Below are positions 26,314-35,076 of a stretch of 64,000 nt of DNA, one piece after another. The notes under the pieces were generated by a model. The model was not told where the DNA came from. It did no database searches and worked only from the letters and a program-made list of their open reading frames with translations. The stretch is from contig JAEWOD010000032.1 in NCBI GenBank assembly GCA_023461035.1, forward strand, positions 1 to 64,000. Direction: 5' to 3'. How positions within the stretch are numbered: position 1 is the stretch's first letter; each line of letters opens with the position of its first letter. Source of the stretch: Bacteroidota bacterium (GTDB lineage: Bacteria > Bacteroidota > Bacteroidia > Flavobacteriales > Weeksellaceae). The position numbers were made by a program, and so were the translations under genes.

Positions 26314-27303
26314 TTATTTGCCAAAAGATTTTATTCGGTCTAACTCTTGTCTCATAAGCTCATCAAATTCCAGTTGATGATCAAGCCAGATATAATGGCT
26401 GCTGCTTTTTACGACAAACAGTTTGACTAATTGATAAGCTTCCTTAATTTCCTTCCAGTTTTCACCTGCCGGATCAATGTAATCCTGATCACCTTGAATG
26501 ATGCTTATGGGAACAGGGAATTTGTCGAGAACATTTCTTATGTCGTATGTTTCCGGAATGGATGAAGCAATGGCACTATCAATCAGATAATTATAATAAA
26601 CACCTCCGCCTTTGAATTTCCGCCAATTCTTAATATTTACCATATTAATTGCCGCATTTCCGGCTATTTTAGATTTATCAGATTTCTGTTGAGCTGTAAG
26701 TAATGAATCATTTTCAAGACCTTCTTTTTTTATGATTTCCTGAATCTCCGGACGGTTTCTGACAACTTTTATTCGAGAATGAATATCCTTTACAACGGCC
26801 GAAAAAGGTTTCACTTTGTTGACATATGGAGGCATAGTAGCAGTAAGGATGATTCCTTTTACATTTTGCGGATATTTTAAGTAATAAGAAATAGCCAGTA
26901 AACTGCCAAAAGAATGCCCCAATAAAACGACTTTTTCTTGATTAAGCGCTTTCCTAAGCGTTTCCAAATCATCTACCAATAGGTCAAGTGAGAGACTTGA
27001 GATAAGAGAATCTTTAACTGGAGACATAAGACTACCTCTTTGATCAAACAAAACAAAAGTATTTTTATGTGCATTATTTCTTACGGCATCCACCAAATAA
27101 TGGAAATCATTTCCGGGTCCACCATGAAGGGTTATAATTGTATCTCCTTTCCCGATTTGCGTAACATACAATCTAGCTTGTTCATCATCTGTAGGTAAAT
27201 ACCAAATATTTTGCTGTAATTCATCAAAAATCTGAAAATCATTTTGAGCATTTAAAATAATAGGATAAGTCAGGGTCATCAGAATCAACAAATACAATTT
27301 CAT
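26314..27303 (-). CDS. Secreted alpha/beta hydrolase, proline iminopeptidase-like
   Basis: 329 residues with a signal peptide (LLILMTLTYPIILNAQ). Oxyanion-hole segment HGGPGND (60-66), DQRG (87-90), nucleophile S131 in GHSFGS, acid D in IQGDQDYIDP and the C-terminal His in SSHYIWLDH. HGGPG plus DQRG is typical of the proline iminopeptidase branch (S33), but the exported location differs from cytosolic Pip, and the substrate is open. It lies alone between uvrC and the toxin-antitoxin pair. Confidence 0.85.
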   Translation of the reverse strand: MKLYLLILMTLTYPIILNAQNDFQIFDELQQNIWYLPTDDEQARLYVTQIGKGDTIITLHGGPGNDFHYLVDAVRNNAHKNTFVLFDQRGSLMSPVKDSLISSLSLDLLVDDLETLRKALNQEKVVLLGHSFGSLLAISYYLKYPQNVKGIILTATMPPYVNKVKPFSAVVKDIHSRIKVVRNRPEIQEIIKKEGLENDSLLTAQQKSDKSKIAGNAAINMVNIKNWRKFKGGGVYYNYLIDSAIASSIPETYDIRNVLDKFPVPISIIQGDQDYIDPAGENWKEIKEAYQLVKLFVVKSSSHYIWLDHQLEFDELMRQELDRIKSFGK

Positions 27304-27420
27304 AATATGACTTTTCCTTAAAGACGAAGCTTAATGCAGAAAGTTTCATTAGAAAATGTTAAACTTTCAATTTTGCCATTTCTTCGCCATTTTGCTATTG
27401 CAACGTAACGCAGTATTTCT

Positions 27421-27912
27421 TTATCCGAATAGTTCTTGTAATGTTTTGGTGGCAATAAACATTTTTTCGCTATCAGGAAGTTTTATAAAATCATATTTTT
27501 TGTAAAACTCTTCCGCTTCGTCATCTATTGGGTCTACAACAACTGCAAATGAACCAATCTCTTGTGATAACTCATAACTTCTTTTTAAAGCATCAATTAG
27601 CAATATTTTTCCTATTCCTTGACCTTGATATTTTTTGTCGATGGCTAATCTTCCAAGCAAAGTCGTTGGAATAGAATTATATGATTTTGGAAGTTTTTTT
27701 TGAATTTGCTCCGGAAAACTGCTTAAAGGAATGCTGTTGTTTGAAAGTGTATAGTATCCTTGAATAGTTGTTTCATTTTCCGATAGTACAAAACAAGCAG
27801 ATAACTTTCTTTTGATGTCTTGTCCTGCTTGTGTTTTTAGGTAATTGTTTAAAAGATCTTTTTCACAATCAAACTCTTCCCGATGATGTTTTTTGTCTAA
27901 AAGTTGAATCAT
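27421..27912 (-). CDS. GNAT acetyltransferase, TacT-like toxin
   Basis: 163 residues. A GNAT fold with the acetyl-CoA motif RLAIDKKYQGQGIGKILL and a C-terminal FYKKYDFIKLP strand. The N-terminal FDCEKDLLNNYLKTQAGQD is typical of the TacT/AtaT group, toxins that acetylate the amino group of charged tRNAs. It directly follows and overlaps by 4 bases a DUF1778 gene, the usual antitoxin of this class. The charged tRNA targeted cannot be predicted here. Confidence 0.9.
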   Translation of the reverse strand: MIQLLDKKHHREEFDCEKDLLNNYLKTQAGQDIKRKLSACFVLSENETTIQGYYTLSNNSIPLSSFPEQIQKKLPKSYNSIPTTLLGRLAIDKKYQGQGIGKILLIDALKRSYELSQEIGSFAVVVDPIDDEAEEFYKKYDFIKLPDSEKMFIATKTLQELFG

Positions 27913-28202
27913 TTCTTTGAATTTGATACAAAAACATTGTAATCTTCCAAAGCATTCTTTAAAGTTTTCGAAGGCTTCTTTGGTTTTGTTATTGCATCAA
28001 AAAAGATCTGGCTATCTCTTTCAGAAGCTATTATTTGTTCTTTTTCTTGGATTATTTCTTTTGCTTTTTCCTGAACGGTTAATATGACAAAGTCAGTCAA
28101 ACTTCTAAAACCGCCTAAATATGCAGCTTTTTCAAAGAATTGTTTTTGTTCTTTTGGAAGCCTTGCATCAAATCGTGCCTGTTCTTTAATTGTCGTACCC
28201 AT
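27909..28202 (-). CDS. DUF1778 ribbon-helix-helix antitoxin, TacA-like
   Basis: 97 residues from the ATG at 28202. N-terminal ribbon-helix-helix (QARFDARLPKEQKQFFEKAA), then a hinge and the C-terminal neutralising part (SERDSQIFFDAITKPKKPSKTLKNALEDY) with the D-x-x-x-F and P-x-x-x-L spacing of TacA antitoxins. An in-frame ATG at 28235 would overlap the -7 element and is rejected. It should bind its own promoter, where a palindrome is visible at 28225-28241. Confidence 0.9.
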   Translation of the reverse strand: MGTTIKEQARFDARLPKEQKQFFEKAAYLGGFRSLTDFVILTVQEKAKEIIQEKEQIIASERDSQIFFDAITKPKKPSKTLKNALEDYNVFVSNSKK

Positions 28203-28218
28203 AATTGAAATATTTTCA

Positions 28219-28275
28219 CAAATGTACGGAAACAATCCGTAAATGAAAATATTTTGTACGTTAAATTTCAGTACA
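28219..28275 (-). promoter_or_regulatory. Promoter and operator of the toxin-antitoxin operon
   Basis: TACATTTG (28219-28226, minus) is a -7 element 16 bases before the antitoxin start. Overlapping it is a perfect palindrome TACGGA-N5-TCCGTA (28225-28241). Further upstream is a second inverted pair, TGTAC at 28255-28259 and GTACA at 28271-28275; TGTAC also occurs at 28223-28227. Such half-site arrays suit ribbon-helix-helix autoregulation. Confidence 0.6.
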
Positions 28276-28332
28276 GAAATTTGATGTCAATGTTGACGCT
28301 TTTTTAGTGATATAACAAGTATTCCAAATAAA

Positions 28333-31300
28333 TCACCCCACCTCTTTCACCTCAATCCCTTCTCCGATGTACACAATCAATTTCTTCTCGATTTGATAGC
28401 TCATTTTCTCCAGATTGGAAGCATATTCATTCATTTGTCGGATGTGTTCCGGCTTTTCGCCACCTGTTTTATAATCAATGATCGTACAACGGTTTTCGTT
28501 GATGACAAGTCTGTCCGGACGGAAAACTTTTCCCGATTCGTTTACAAAATCCCGTTCATTCAGGATTTTATAATCTGCTGAAAAATAATGGATTAAATCG
28601 GGATTATGCAGGATTTCCAACATTCGTTTTTTCATTTCGGGCATTTCTTCTTCTGAGATTTCACCTGCATTCAAAGCTGATTGGAAAACCGCTTCCATAT
28701 CTTTTTCGGAATAGATAAATTCCATCAGCCCGTGAACCAGATCACCATAAACAATCTCCTTTTTTTTCTTCCAGCGTTTGGAAGATTCACGGCTGATTTG
28801 AATCCGGTTTTCCCAGTTTTCCACCACAAACGGCAGGATTTCAGAAGAAATTTCGCTTTCTTTTGCTTGGGAAATTCTTCCTTTTTCACCTTTCAAAACG
28901 ATTTCATTTTCGCCTTTGAATTGTTCGTTAAAATAAACAGCGATTCCGCTTTTTACATCTTTGGGTGCAGAAATATAAAGCTGTTCCACGGCACGCGTCG
29001 TCGCGACGTATAGCAGATTCAGATTGTCCAAAAGAAATTCATTTCGTTCATTATCAATGATTTCCTTGATTTCTTCCGAAACATTTTCCAAATTGCCAAA
29101 CGAATCCACGATGAATTCCTCAAAAGGAAGTTCTTCTTTCTGAACCGGAATCCAGAATTTATCCACCTTCATCCGGTCACCCCAATCGGCAAAAGGAATC
29201 ATCACCACCGGAAACTCCAGACCTTTGGATTTGTGGATGGTCATCAGCTGAACGGCATTTATACCTTCCGGAGAAGAAATGCTGAGTTTCTCACGTTGGA
29301 TTTCCCAATGCTCCAGAAACCGTTGTAAATTGTATTCGTTTTGCATCGAATATTCCAGAATGAAATCCAGAAAATATTGTAAATAAGCCGTTTCCGATTC
29401 TCCCAAATGAAAAGCTTTGATGGTTTTTTCAGTAAAATCATACAAAGAAACCGAAGGCGAAAAGGCAAAGGAAATATCAATGTCGATTTCGGCTAAAAAT
29501 TCTTTCAGCGCAAAAAGATTTTTGTTCAGAACTGATTGAATTTTTTCGGTGATATCGGCAAACGGATGGTTTTTTAATTCGTTTAAACGAATGAGAAACT
29601 GCGCTTTGGATACTTTATCTTCTTCATTTGAAATGGTTTTGAAAAACAATTCAATGATTTGAATATCAGGCGAATTAGCCAGAAGCAAAGATTCAGAAGA
29701 AATAATCCGAATGTTTTTCTCCGAAAGGAATTCCGCAATTTTTTTTCCTTCCGCTTTGGTTCGGTGTAAAATGGCAATTTCACCTAAATTGAATCCTTGT
29801 TCCAAAGCCGAATTCAGGTTGGCCGATAATTGTTCCAAAACCGCTTCGGCATAATTATAACCTTCGATTTCATCCTTTTTTTTCGGAATGAAATTCAACT
29901 GAACATATCCGCCTTTTTTGTCATTGCTGAGTTGTTGATTTCCATCGGAATACAAATTTTTATATTCTTCAACTGTTAGATTTTCAGCGATTTGTGTGTA
30001 AAATTCGTTATTGAATTCAATGATGTTTTGATGGCTTCGCCAGTTTCTTGGCAGATTTTCGACTGAAATGTCGAGTGCATCTTTGTTTTGAATCAAATCC
30101 ATCATTTGTTCGGGATTTCCGCCGCGCCAACGATAAATTGATTGTTTGGCATCGCCCACCAGCATTACGGTGTCTGAACTTGCACGGGCATTCTCCACGA
30201 GCGGCCATAAATTCTGCCATTGCAGCGTGGAAGTATCCTGAAATTCGTCGATAAAATAATGATGAAAACGGTTCCCGATTCGTTCGTAAATAAATCCGGA
30301 AGGCTGTTTTTGGAGATTGGTACTGATGAGTTTATTGAATTCCGAAATCAGCAAAACATTGTTGTCTTCTTTGATGGCATCGATGGATTTTTCTACCTCG
30401 TTGATGATGCTCAGCGAAGTGATGGTCTTTTGAATTCCCTGCCAGACAGCCAGATCGCGTAAAATCTCCAATGCCTGATTTGAAAGTGAAATCAGCTCGG
30501 GCGCAATTTGTTTGATGCTGTTTTGAGCGATGGAAGATGCTTTGCCCGAGCACCATTTTTCCGGATTTGTATTTTCTTTAAAAGCAGTGTGACGGCTGCC
30601 CGGAAATTCAAAAATTTCATTTTGTAATTTACTGAAAAAGCCAATGAATCCACTGTTTCCATAAGAGAAATCATCGGGCGAAAGTTGATGATTTCTGAGT
30701 ATTTCAAATGCTTTTTTACCAATTGAAATCAGATTGTTTTTTTGGGTTGAAACATTTCGGAAAACGGTTTTTCTGAACTGGTTAAATTCTTCTAAATCAA
30801 ATTGTTGAAGTTTTGATAATTTCACCAGATGCGAGTCGGAATAGAGCGTTTTGGCATTTTGAATCAGCTCGCGGGAAATATCCCAGGAACGATTTTCATT
30901 CAGGTTGTCCAAAGCGATTTCAATCAAAACCGAAGTCAAAATTTCATCTTCTCCAATTTTTGAAAACAATTGATTCACAGAATCTTCCAGCAAAGCGTCG
31001 AGCTCCATTTCCACATTGAAATTGGAGGAAAGCCCCAAATCCTGCGCAAAGGATTTCATCAGCCTTAAATTGAATTTATCGATGGTGCTGACCGAAAACC
31101 GCGAATAGTTATGCAGGATTTTGGTCAGGGTTTCTTTGGCTCGCTGATGCAGTATTTCCGGCGAAAGGTTTAATTCCGCACTCAGGATTTTTAAATCTTT
31201 ATTTTCTTCGAAATTAGGTTGGGAGAAACGCGCCAATTGCTCCAAAATCCTGGTTTTCATTTCATTGGCCGCTTTGTTGGTAAAAGTGATGGCGAGAATA

Positions 31301-31422
31301 GACTCAAACGAATGGGGAAGAGGGCTGGATAAAAGAATGGATAAATATTCTTTGACCAAAGTATAGGTTTTTCCTGCTCCGGCAGAGGCATTGTAGATTT
31401 TGAATTCGTTGGGTTGAAGCAC
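28333..31422 (-). CDS. AddA/RecB-like helicase-nuclease
   Basis: 1029 residues. UvrD-type helicase with Walker A NASAGAGKTYTL (residues 10-21), motif Ia TFTNKAANEMKTRI, motif II FIDEFQDTS, motif III VGDAKQSIYRWRGG, motif V MTIHKSKGLEFPVV and motif VI LYVATTRA. The C-terminus is a RecB-family PD-(D/E)XK nuclease (FRPDRLVI, TIIDYKTG). This is the AddA-like subunit used in double-strand break repair. An AddB-like partner, often adjacent, is not in the window. Confidence 0.92.
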   Translation of the reverse strand: MLQPNEFKIYNASAGAGKTYTLVKEYLSILLSSPLPHSFESILAITFTNKAANEMKTRILEQLARFSQPNFEENKDLKILSAELNLSPEILHQRAKETLTKILHNYSRFSVSTIDKFNLRLMKSFAQDLGLSSNFNVEMELDALLEDSVNQLFSKIGEDEILTSVLIEIALDNLNENRSWDISRELIQNAKTLYSDSHLVKLSKLQQFDLEEFNQFRKTVFRNVSTQKNNLISIGKKAFEILRNHQLSPDDFSYGNSGFIGFFSKLQNEIFEFPGSRHTAFKENTNPEKWCSGKASSIAQNSIKQIAPELISLSNQALEILRDLAVWQGIQKTITSLSIINEVEKSIDAIKEDNNVLLISEFNKLISTNLQKQPSGFIYERIGNRFHHYFIDEFQDTSTLQWQNLWPLVENARASSDTVMLVGDAKQSIYRWRGGNPEQMMDLIQNKDALDISVENLPRNWRSHQNIIEFNNEFYTQIAENLTVEEYKNLYSDGNQQLSNDKKGGYVQLNFIPKKKDEIEGYNYAEAVLEQLSANLNSALEQGFNLGEIAILHRTKAEGKKIAEFLSEKNIRIISSESLLLANSPDIQIIELFFKTISNEEDKVSKAQFLIRLNELKNHPFADITEKIQSVLNKNLFALKEFLAEIDIDISFAFSPSVSLYDFTEKTIKAFHLGESETAYLQYFLDFILEYSMQNEYNLQRFLEHWEIQREKLSISSPEGINAVQLMTIHKSKGLEFPVVMIPFADWGDRMKVDKFWIPVQKEELPFEEFIVDSFGNLENVSEEIKEIIDNERNEFLLDNLNLLYVATTRAVEQLYISAPKDVKSGIAVYFNEQFKGENEIVLKGEKGRISQAKESEISSEILPFVVENWENRIQISRESSKRWKKKKEIVYGDLVHGLMEFIYSEKDMEAVFQSALNAGEISEEEMPEMKKRMLEILHNPDLIHYFSADYKILNERDFVNESGKVFRPDRLVINENRCTIIDYKTGGEKPEHIRQMNEYASNLEKMSYQIEKKLIVYIGEGIEVKEVG

Positions 31423-31447
31423 TTTGTTAAATTAAAAATTTTAAATA

Positions 31448-31470
31448 CCCTTCAACAAGCTAAGGGTGAC
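31448..31470. repeat. CCCTTCaACAAGCT-AAGGGTGAC interspersed palindrome
   Basis: A short dyad, CCCTT...AAGGG, between the AddA-like gene and waaA. It is a variant of the CTTCGACAAGCTCAGGG element seen between genes of many Bacteroidota. Confidence 0.55.
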
Positions 31471-31487
31471 GGTTTAAATTTAAAGAT

Positions 31488-32735
31488 TTATTTTTTGATT
31501 AAATTCTTCAAATAATCCATTATCAAATTGCTTGAATTGGGTTTTTCTCTGATATAATTCCAAGCGGCAATTCCTCTTTCGGCTCTTTCTGCTTCATTTT
31601 CTATCAAATTCGTCATTTTTTGATCAAAATCATAAGGGTCGATGAAACGGACAGCACCTTCGTTTTCCAATAAGTCAATCGCTTCAAAATAATTCTCATA
31701 ATTTGGTCCGAAAATCACCGGAACTCCATAAACAGCCGGTTCCAACGTGTTGTGAACGCCTGTTTTGGTAAATCCGCCACCGACATAGGAAACGTTGGCA
31801 TACGCATAAATTTTGGTAAGCATTCCTACGGTATCGACAATCAGGATTTGGGCATTTTCGATTTGATTTTCATCTGATTTTGTGTAAATCGCTGTTTTTT
31901 TATGGATTTTTTCGCTTAAAGACTTGATTTCCTTTTCATGAATGTTATGAGGAGCAAAAATTAATTTCCAGTCATCGGGCAGTTTTTCATGGATGAATTT
32001 TATGAGAATTTCTTCGTCATCAGGCCAGGTACTTCCGGCCACTATCAACTTCGAATTCCCTTTGAATTTTTTCATGAAATCCAGTTTGGGATTGGATTCC
32101 TGTATTTCTTTCACCCGGTCAAAACGCGTATCACCTGAAACCGTAACCTGTTCAATTCCGATAGATTCCAGCAGGTTTTTGGAATCGTTGTCCTGAACAA
32201 AAAAATGTCGGATGGAAGCAATTCTTTTCTGAAACCAACTTCCAAAAGGTCGGAAAAATAAATTGTCTTCTTTGATGACCGCCGAAATCACGATGACCGG
32301 AATTTTCTTTTTGCTTAAACGATTTAAAAGGTTGTACCAATATTCGTATTTGACGAGAATTAAAACTTCAGGATGAAGGATTTTGATGAGTTGTTTGGCA
32401 TTTTTCCGTGTGTCCAATGGAAGGTAGAAAATATAATCTGCTCCTTTATAGTTTTTCCGAACTTCGTACCCCGAAGGAGAAAAAAAACTCACCGCCAGTT
32501 TGTGAGCGGGAAATTCTTTTTTGATTTTCTCCATGACCGGGCGTCCTTGTTCAAATTCGCCCAAAGAAGAGCAATGTACCCAAATGACTTTATCCGACGG
32601 GGAAATTTTTTCTTTCATTGCTTTTTTCCAATTTTTTCGTCCGGCTATCCATAACTTGGCTTTGGGATTGAAGGATGAAGCAGCTGAAACGCCTATGCCA
32701 TATAGGGAAATAAATAAATTATATAGGATGTTCAT
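31488..32735 (-). CDS. waaA: 3-deoxy-D-manno-octulosonic acid (Kdo) transferase
   Basis: 415 residues from the ATG at 32735 (MNILYNLFISLYGIGV, an inner-membrane anchor). GT30 domain features: WVHCSSLGEFEQGRPVM, SFFSPSGYEVRKNY, LVKYEYWYNLL and, in the C-terminal half, AGSTWPDDEEIL, NVSYVGGGF and NTLEPAVYGVPVIFGPNY. It adds Kdo to lipid A at the cytosolic face. The ATG at 32825 would add 30 non-conserved residues and overlap the divergent gene's promoter. Confidence 0.95.
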   Translation of the reverse strand: MNILYNLFISLYGIGVSAASSFNPKAKLWIAGRKNWKKAMKEKISPSDKVIWVHCSSLGEFEQGRPVMEKIKKEFPAHKLAVSFFSPSGYEVRKNYKGADYIFYLPLDTRKNAKQLIKILHPEVLILVKYEYWYNLLNRLSKKKIPVIVISAVIKEDNLFFRPFGSWFQKRIASIRHFFVQDNDSKNLLESIGIEQVTVSGDTRFDRVKEIQESNPKLDFMKKFKGNSKLIVAGSTWPDDEEILIKFIHEKLPDDWKLIFAPHNIHEKEIKSLSEKIHKKTAIYTKSDENQIENAQILIVDTVGMLTKIYAYANVSYVGGGFTKTGVHNTLEPAVYGVPVIFGPNYENYFEAIDLLENEGAVRFIDPYDFDQKMTNLIENEAERAERGIAAWNYIREKPNSSNLIMDYLKNLIKK

Positions 32736-32765
32736 ATGGGTTACGAAGATACAAATTCCGTTTTG

Positions 32766-32773
32766 TACATTTG
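32766..32773 (+). promoter_or_regulatory. -7 element of the DegT-type gene
   Basis: TACATTTG lies 18 bases before the ATG at 32792. An in-frame ATG-like start at 32771 falls within it, so 32792 is the start. Confidence 0.5.
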
Positions 32774-32791
32774 CTAACAAAATTTTACAGC

Positions 32792-33916
32792 ATGCGTAAG
32801 TTACAAATGGTTGATTTGGGTGCACAGTACCAAAAAATCAAAAAAGATATAGACGAAGCAATTCAGGGAGTAGTGGATTCCACCGCTTTTATTAATGGGC
32901 CTGAAGTGAAGAATTTTCAAACGGAACTGGAATCTTATTTAAACGTCAAACATGTCATTCCTTGCGGGAATGGAACTGATGCTTTGCAGATTGCTTTGAT
33001 GGTATTGGATCTACAGCCTGGAGATGAAGTGATTACGGCTGATTTTACATTTGCTGCGACTGTCGAAGTTATACATCTGTTAGGGTTGAAATCGGTGTTG
33101 GTTGATGTGGACTATGATACGTTTCTAATTGATCCGGAACAAATCAGAAAAGCGATTACATCCAAAACGAAAGTAATCATTCCGGTGCATTTATTCGGTC
33201 AGTGTGCCAACATGGATGAAATCAATAAAATCGCCAAAGAACATAACTTGTTTGTAGTAGAAGATACGGCGCAAGGCATCGGTGCGGATTTCAAAGGTCA
33301 AAAAGCCGGAACCATCGGAACCATCGGAACGACCTCTTTTTTTCCATCAAAAAATTTGGGATGTTACGGAGACGGAGGAGCTATTTTTACCAATGATGAT
33401 GCTTTGGCACACAAAATGCGCGGAATTGTGAACCATGGAATGTACCAACGGTATTATCATGATGAAATCGGAGTGAATTCCCGATTAGATAGTATTCAAG
33501 CTGCCATTTTACGTGTGAAATTGCCTCATTTGGATGATTACAACAAAGCGAGGAGAAAAGCGGCTGATTTTTACAATGAAGCTTTTTATGAAGTTCCGGA
33601 ATTATTGACACCAATTAAATCGGAAGATTCTACACATGTTTATCACCAATATACATTGCGGGTTACCAATGGAAAGCGTAATGAACTCAAAGAATTTTTG
33701 GAGGCCAAAGGAATTCCGGCGATGATTTACTATCCGGTTCCCCTTAGAAAACAAAAGGCTTACGATACGGGAAATTACAATGATTCCGATTTCCCAAACA
33801 CCAACAAATTGATTGAAGAAGTGATTTCATTGCCTATGCATACGGAATTGGACGGTGAGCAGTTGGAATTTATTAAACAATCTGTTTGGGAGTTTTTTAG
33901 TGGGTATGAAAAGTAA
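32792..33916 (+). CDS. DegT/DnrJ/EryC1/StrS sugar aminotransferase
   Basis: 374 residues. MVDLGAQYQKIKKDID, NGTDALQIAL, FTFAATVEVIHLLG, EDTAQGIGADFKG and the PLP lysine K187 in SFFPSKNLGCYGDGGAI, then NSRLDSIQAAIL and YPVPLRKQKAY. The family transfers an amino group to nucleotide-linked keto-sugars for surface polysaccharides. It is divergent from waaA and followed by galE after 24 bases, so an envelope glycan role is likely; the exact sugar is not predictable. Confidence 0.93.
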   Translation: MRKLQMVDLGAQYQKIKKDIDEAIQGVVDSTAFINGPEVKNFQTELESYLNVKHVIPCGNGTDALQIALMVLDLQPGDEVITADFTFAATVEVIHLLGLKSVLVDVDYDTFLIDPEQIRKAITSKTKVIIPVHLFGQCANMDEINKIAKEHNLFVVEDTAQGIGADFKGQKAGTIGTIGTTSFFPSKNLGCYGDGGAIFTNDDALAHKMRGIVNHGMYQRYYHDEIGVNSRLDSIQAAILRVKLPHLDDYNKARRKAADFYNEAFYEVPELLTPIKSEDSTHVYHQYTLRVTNGKRNELKEFLEAKGIPAMIYYPVPLRKQKAYDTGNYNDSDFPNTNKLIEEVISLPMHTELDGEQLEFIKQSVWEFFSGYEK

Positions 33917-33940
33917 TTGATTAACCTTAAACTTTAAACT

Positions 33941-34960
33941 TTGAACCTGAAACAAAAAATACTCGTAACAGGCGGTCTCGGCTACATAGGATCCCATACG
34001 GTTGTCGCTTTACAGGAAGCCGGATATGAAGTCGTAATCATTGATGATTTGTCGAATTCGGAATTATTTGTTCTGGACAGAATCAAACAAATTACCGGAA
34101 TCCGACCCGACTTTCATCAGATTGATTTAAAAGATACCAATTCGGTAAATGAATTTTTTCGTTTAAATAAGGTCGATGGCGTCATTCATTTTGCGGCACA
34201 CAAAGCAGTCGGAGAAAGCGTTCAGAAACCACTGATGTATCATAAAAACAATTTGTTGGGATTGATAAACGTTTTGGAAGCAATGAAAGAAAACAAAGTC
34301 GATCATTTCATTTTTAGCTCTTCCTGTACCGTTTACGGACAAGCCGATAAAATGCCGATTGACGAAACTGCGCCTATCAAAAAAGCGGAGTCTCCTTATG
34401 CCAAAACCAAACAAATGGGCGAAGAAATTCTGGAAGATTTCGTGTCGGCTTACGATAAAAACGTGGTTTCGCTTCGTTATTTCAATCCGGTTGGGGCGCA
34501 TCCGAGTGCTTTGATCGGAGAATTGCCAAAAGGAATTCCAAACAACCTCGTTCCTTTTGTAACCCAAACTGCGGCCGGAATCCGTGAATTTTTGTCCGTT
34601 TTCGGAAAGGATTATCCGACGCACGACGGAACCGCTATCCGCGATTACATTTATGTTTGTGATTTGGCGGATGCCCACGTGAAAGCTTTGACAAGATTGA
34701 TTCAAAAAGAAAATAAATCCGGGCTGGAAGTATTCAATTTGGGAACGGGAATCGGTTCCACGGTTTTGGAAGTGGTTCAGGCATTTGAAAAAGTGAACAA
34801 CCTGAAACTGAATTACAAACTGGTGGACAGAAGGGAAGGGGACATCATCGAAGCTTTTGCCGACAATAGTCTGGCTGAAAAAGAATTGGGCTGGAAACCC
34901 AAAACTTCTTTAGATGAATCTATGCGAACGGCTTGGGAATGGCAGAAAAGCCTCCCCTAA
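33941..34960 (+). CDS. galE: UDP-glucose 4-epimerase
   Basis: 339 residues. NAD-binding GGLGYIGSH (11-19), serine in SSSCTVYG, catalytic Y153 and K157 in SPYAKTKQ, RYFNPVGAHPSALIGE and the late RREGDIIEAFAD segment. The start is TTG at 33941; no ATG precedes the GGLGYIG motif in frame. The stop codon lies inside a CCTCCCCTAACCCCTCC-type intergenic repeat, which supplies the terminal Ser-Leu-Pro. Confidence 0.95.
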   Translation: MNLKQKILVTGGLGYIGSHTVVALQEAGYEVVIIDDLSNSELFVLDRIKQITGIRPDFHQIDLKDTNSVNEFFRLNKVDGVIHFAAHKAVGESVQKPLMYHKNNLLGLINVLEAMKENKVDHFIFSSSCTVYGQADKMPIDETAPIKKAESPYAKTKQMGEEILEDFVSAYDKNVVSLRYFNPVGAHPSALIGELPKGIPNNLVPFVTQTAAGIREFLSVFGKDYPTHDGTAIRDYIYVCDLADAHVKALTRLIQKENKSGLEVFNLGTGIGSTVLEVVQAFEKVNNLKLNYKLVDRREGDIIEAFADNSLAEKELGWKPKTSLDESMRTAWEWQKSLP

Positions 34961-35033
34961 CCCCTCCAAAGGAGGGGAATTTCCCCTTTTTTTAAGAAGG
35001 GTATCCGTCGTAGCGGACGGGGTATTCAGTTTC
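34950..35033. repeat. GGAGGGG / GTCCG-type interspersed element after galE
   Basis: CCCCTCC-AAA-GGAGGGG forms a strong hairpin followed by a C4T7 run, so it can act as a galE terminator. It is followed by a second dyad CCGTC...GACGG in a GGGTATCCG...GGACGGGGTA context. Composite elements of this sequence occur between genes across many Flavobacteriia. Its first ten bases overlap the galE coding end. Confidence 0.6.
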
Positions 35034-35060
35034 GAACTTCGGCAAACGAAATATAATTAG

Positions 35061-35068
35061 TAAATTTG
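35061..35068 (+). promoter_or_regulatory. -7 element of lipA
   Basis: TAAATTTG, 8 bases before the lipA ATG at 35077. The very short leader is usual for Bacteroidota promoters, but the -33 element is not clear. Confidence 0.45.
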
Positions 35069-35076
35069 CAATTCGC

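Noticed and set aside
28333..32735. AddA-like gene and neighbours as a defence system
   Set aside because: The helicase-nuclease has the standard repair architecture and its neighbours are lipid A and toxin-antitoxin genes without defence-specific partners.
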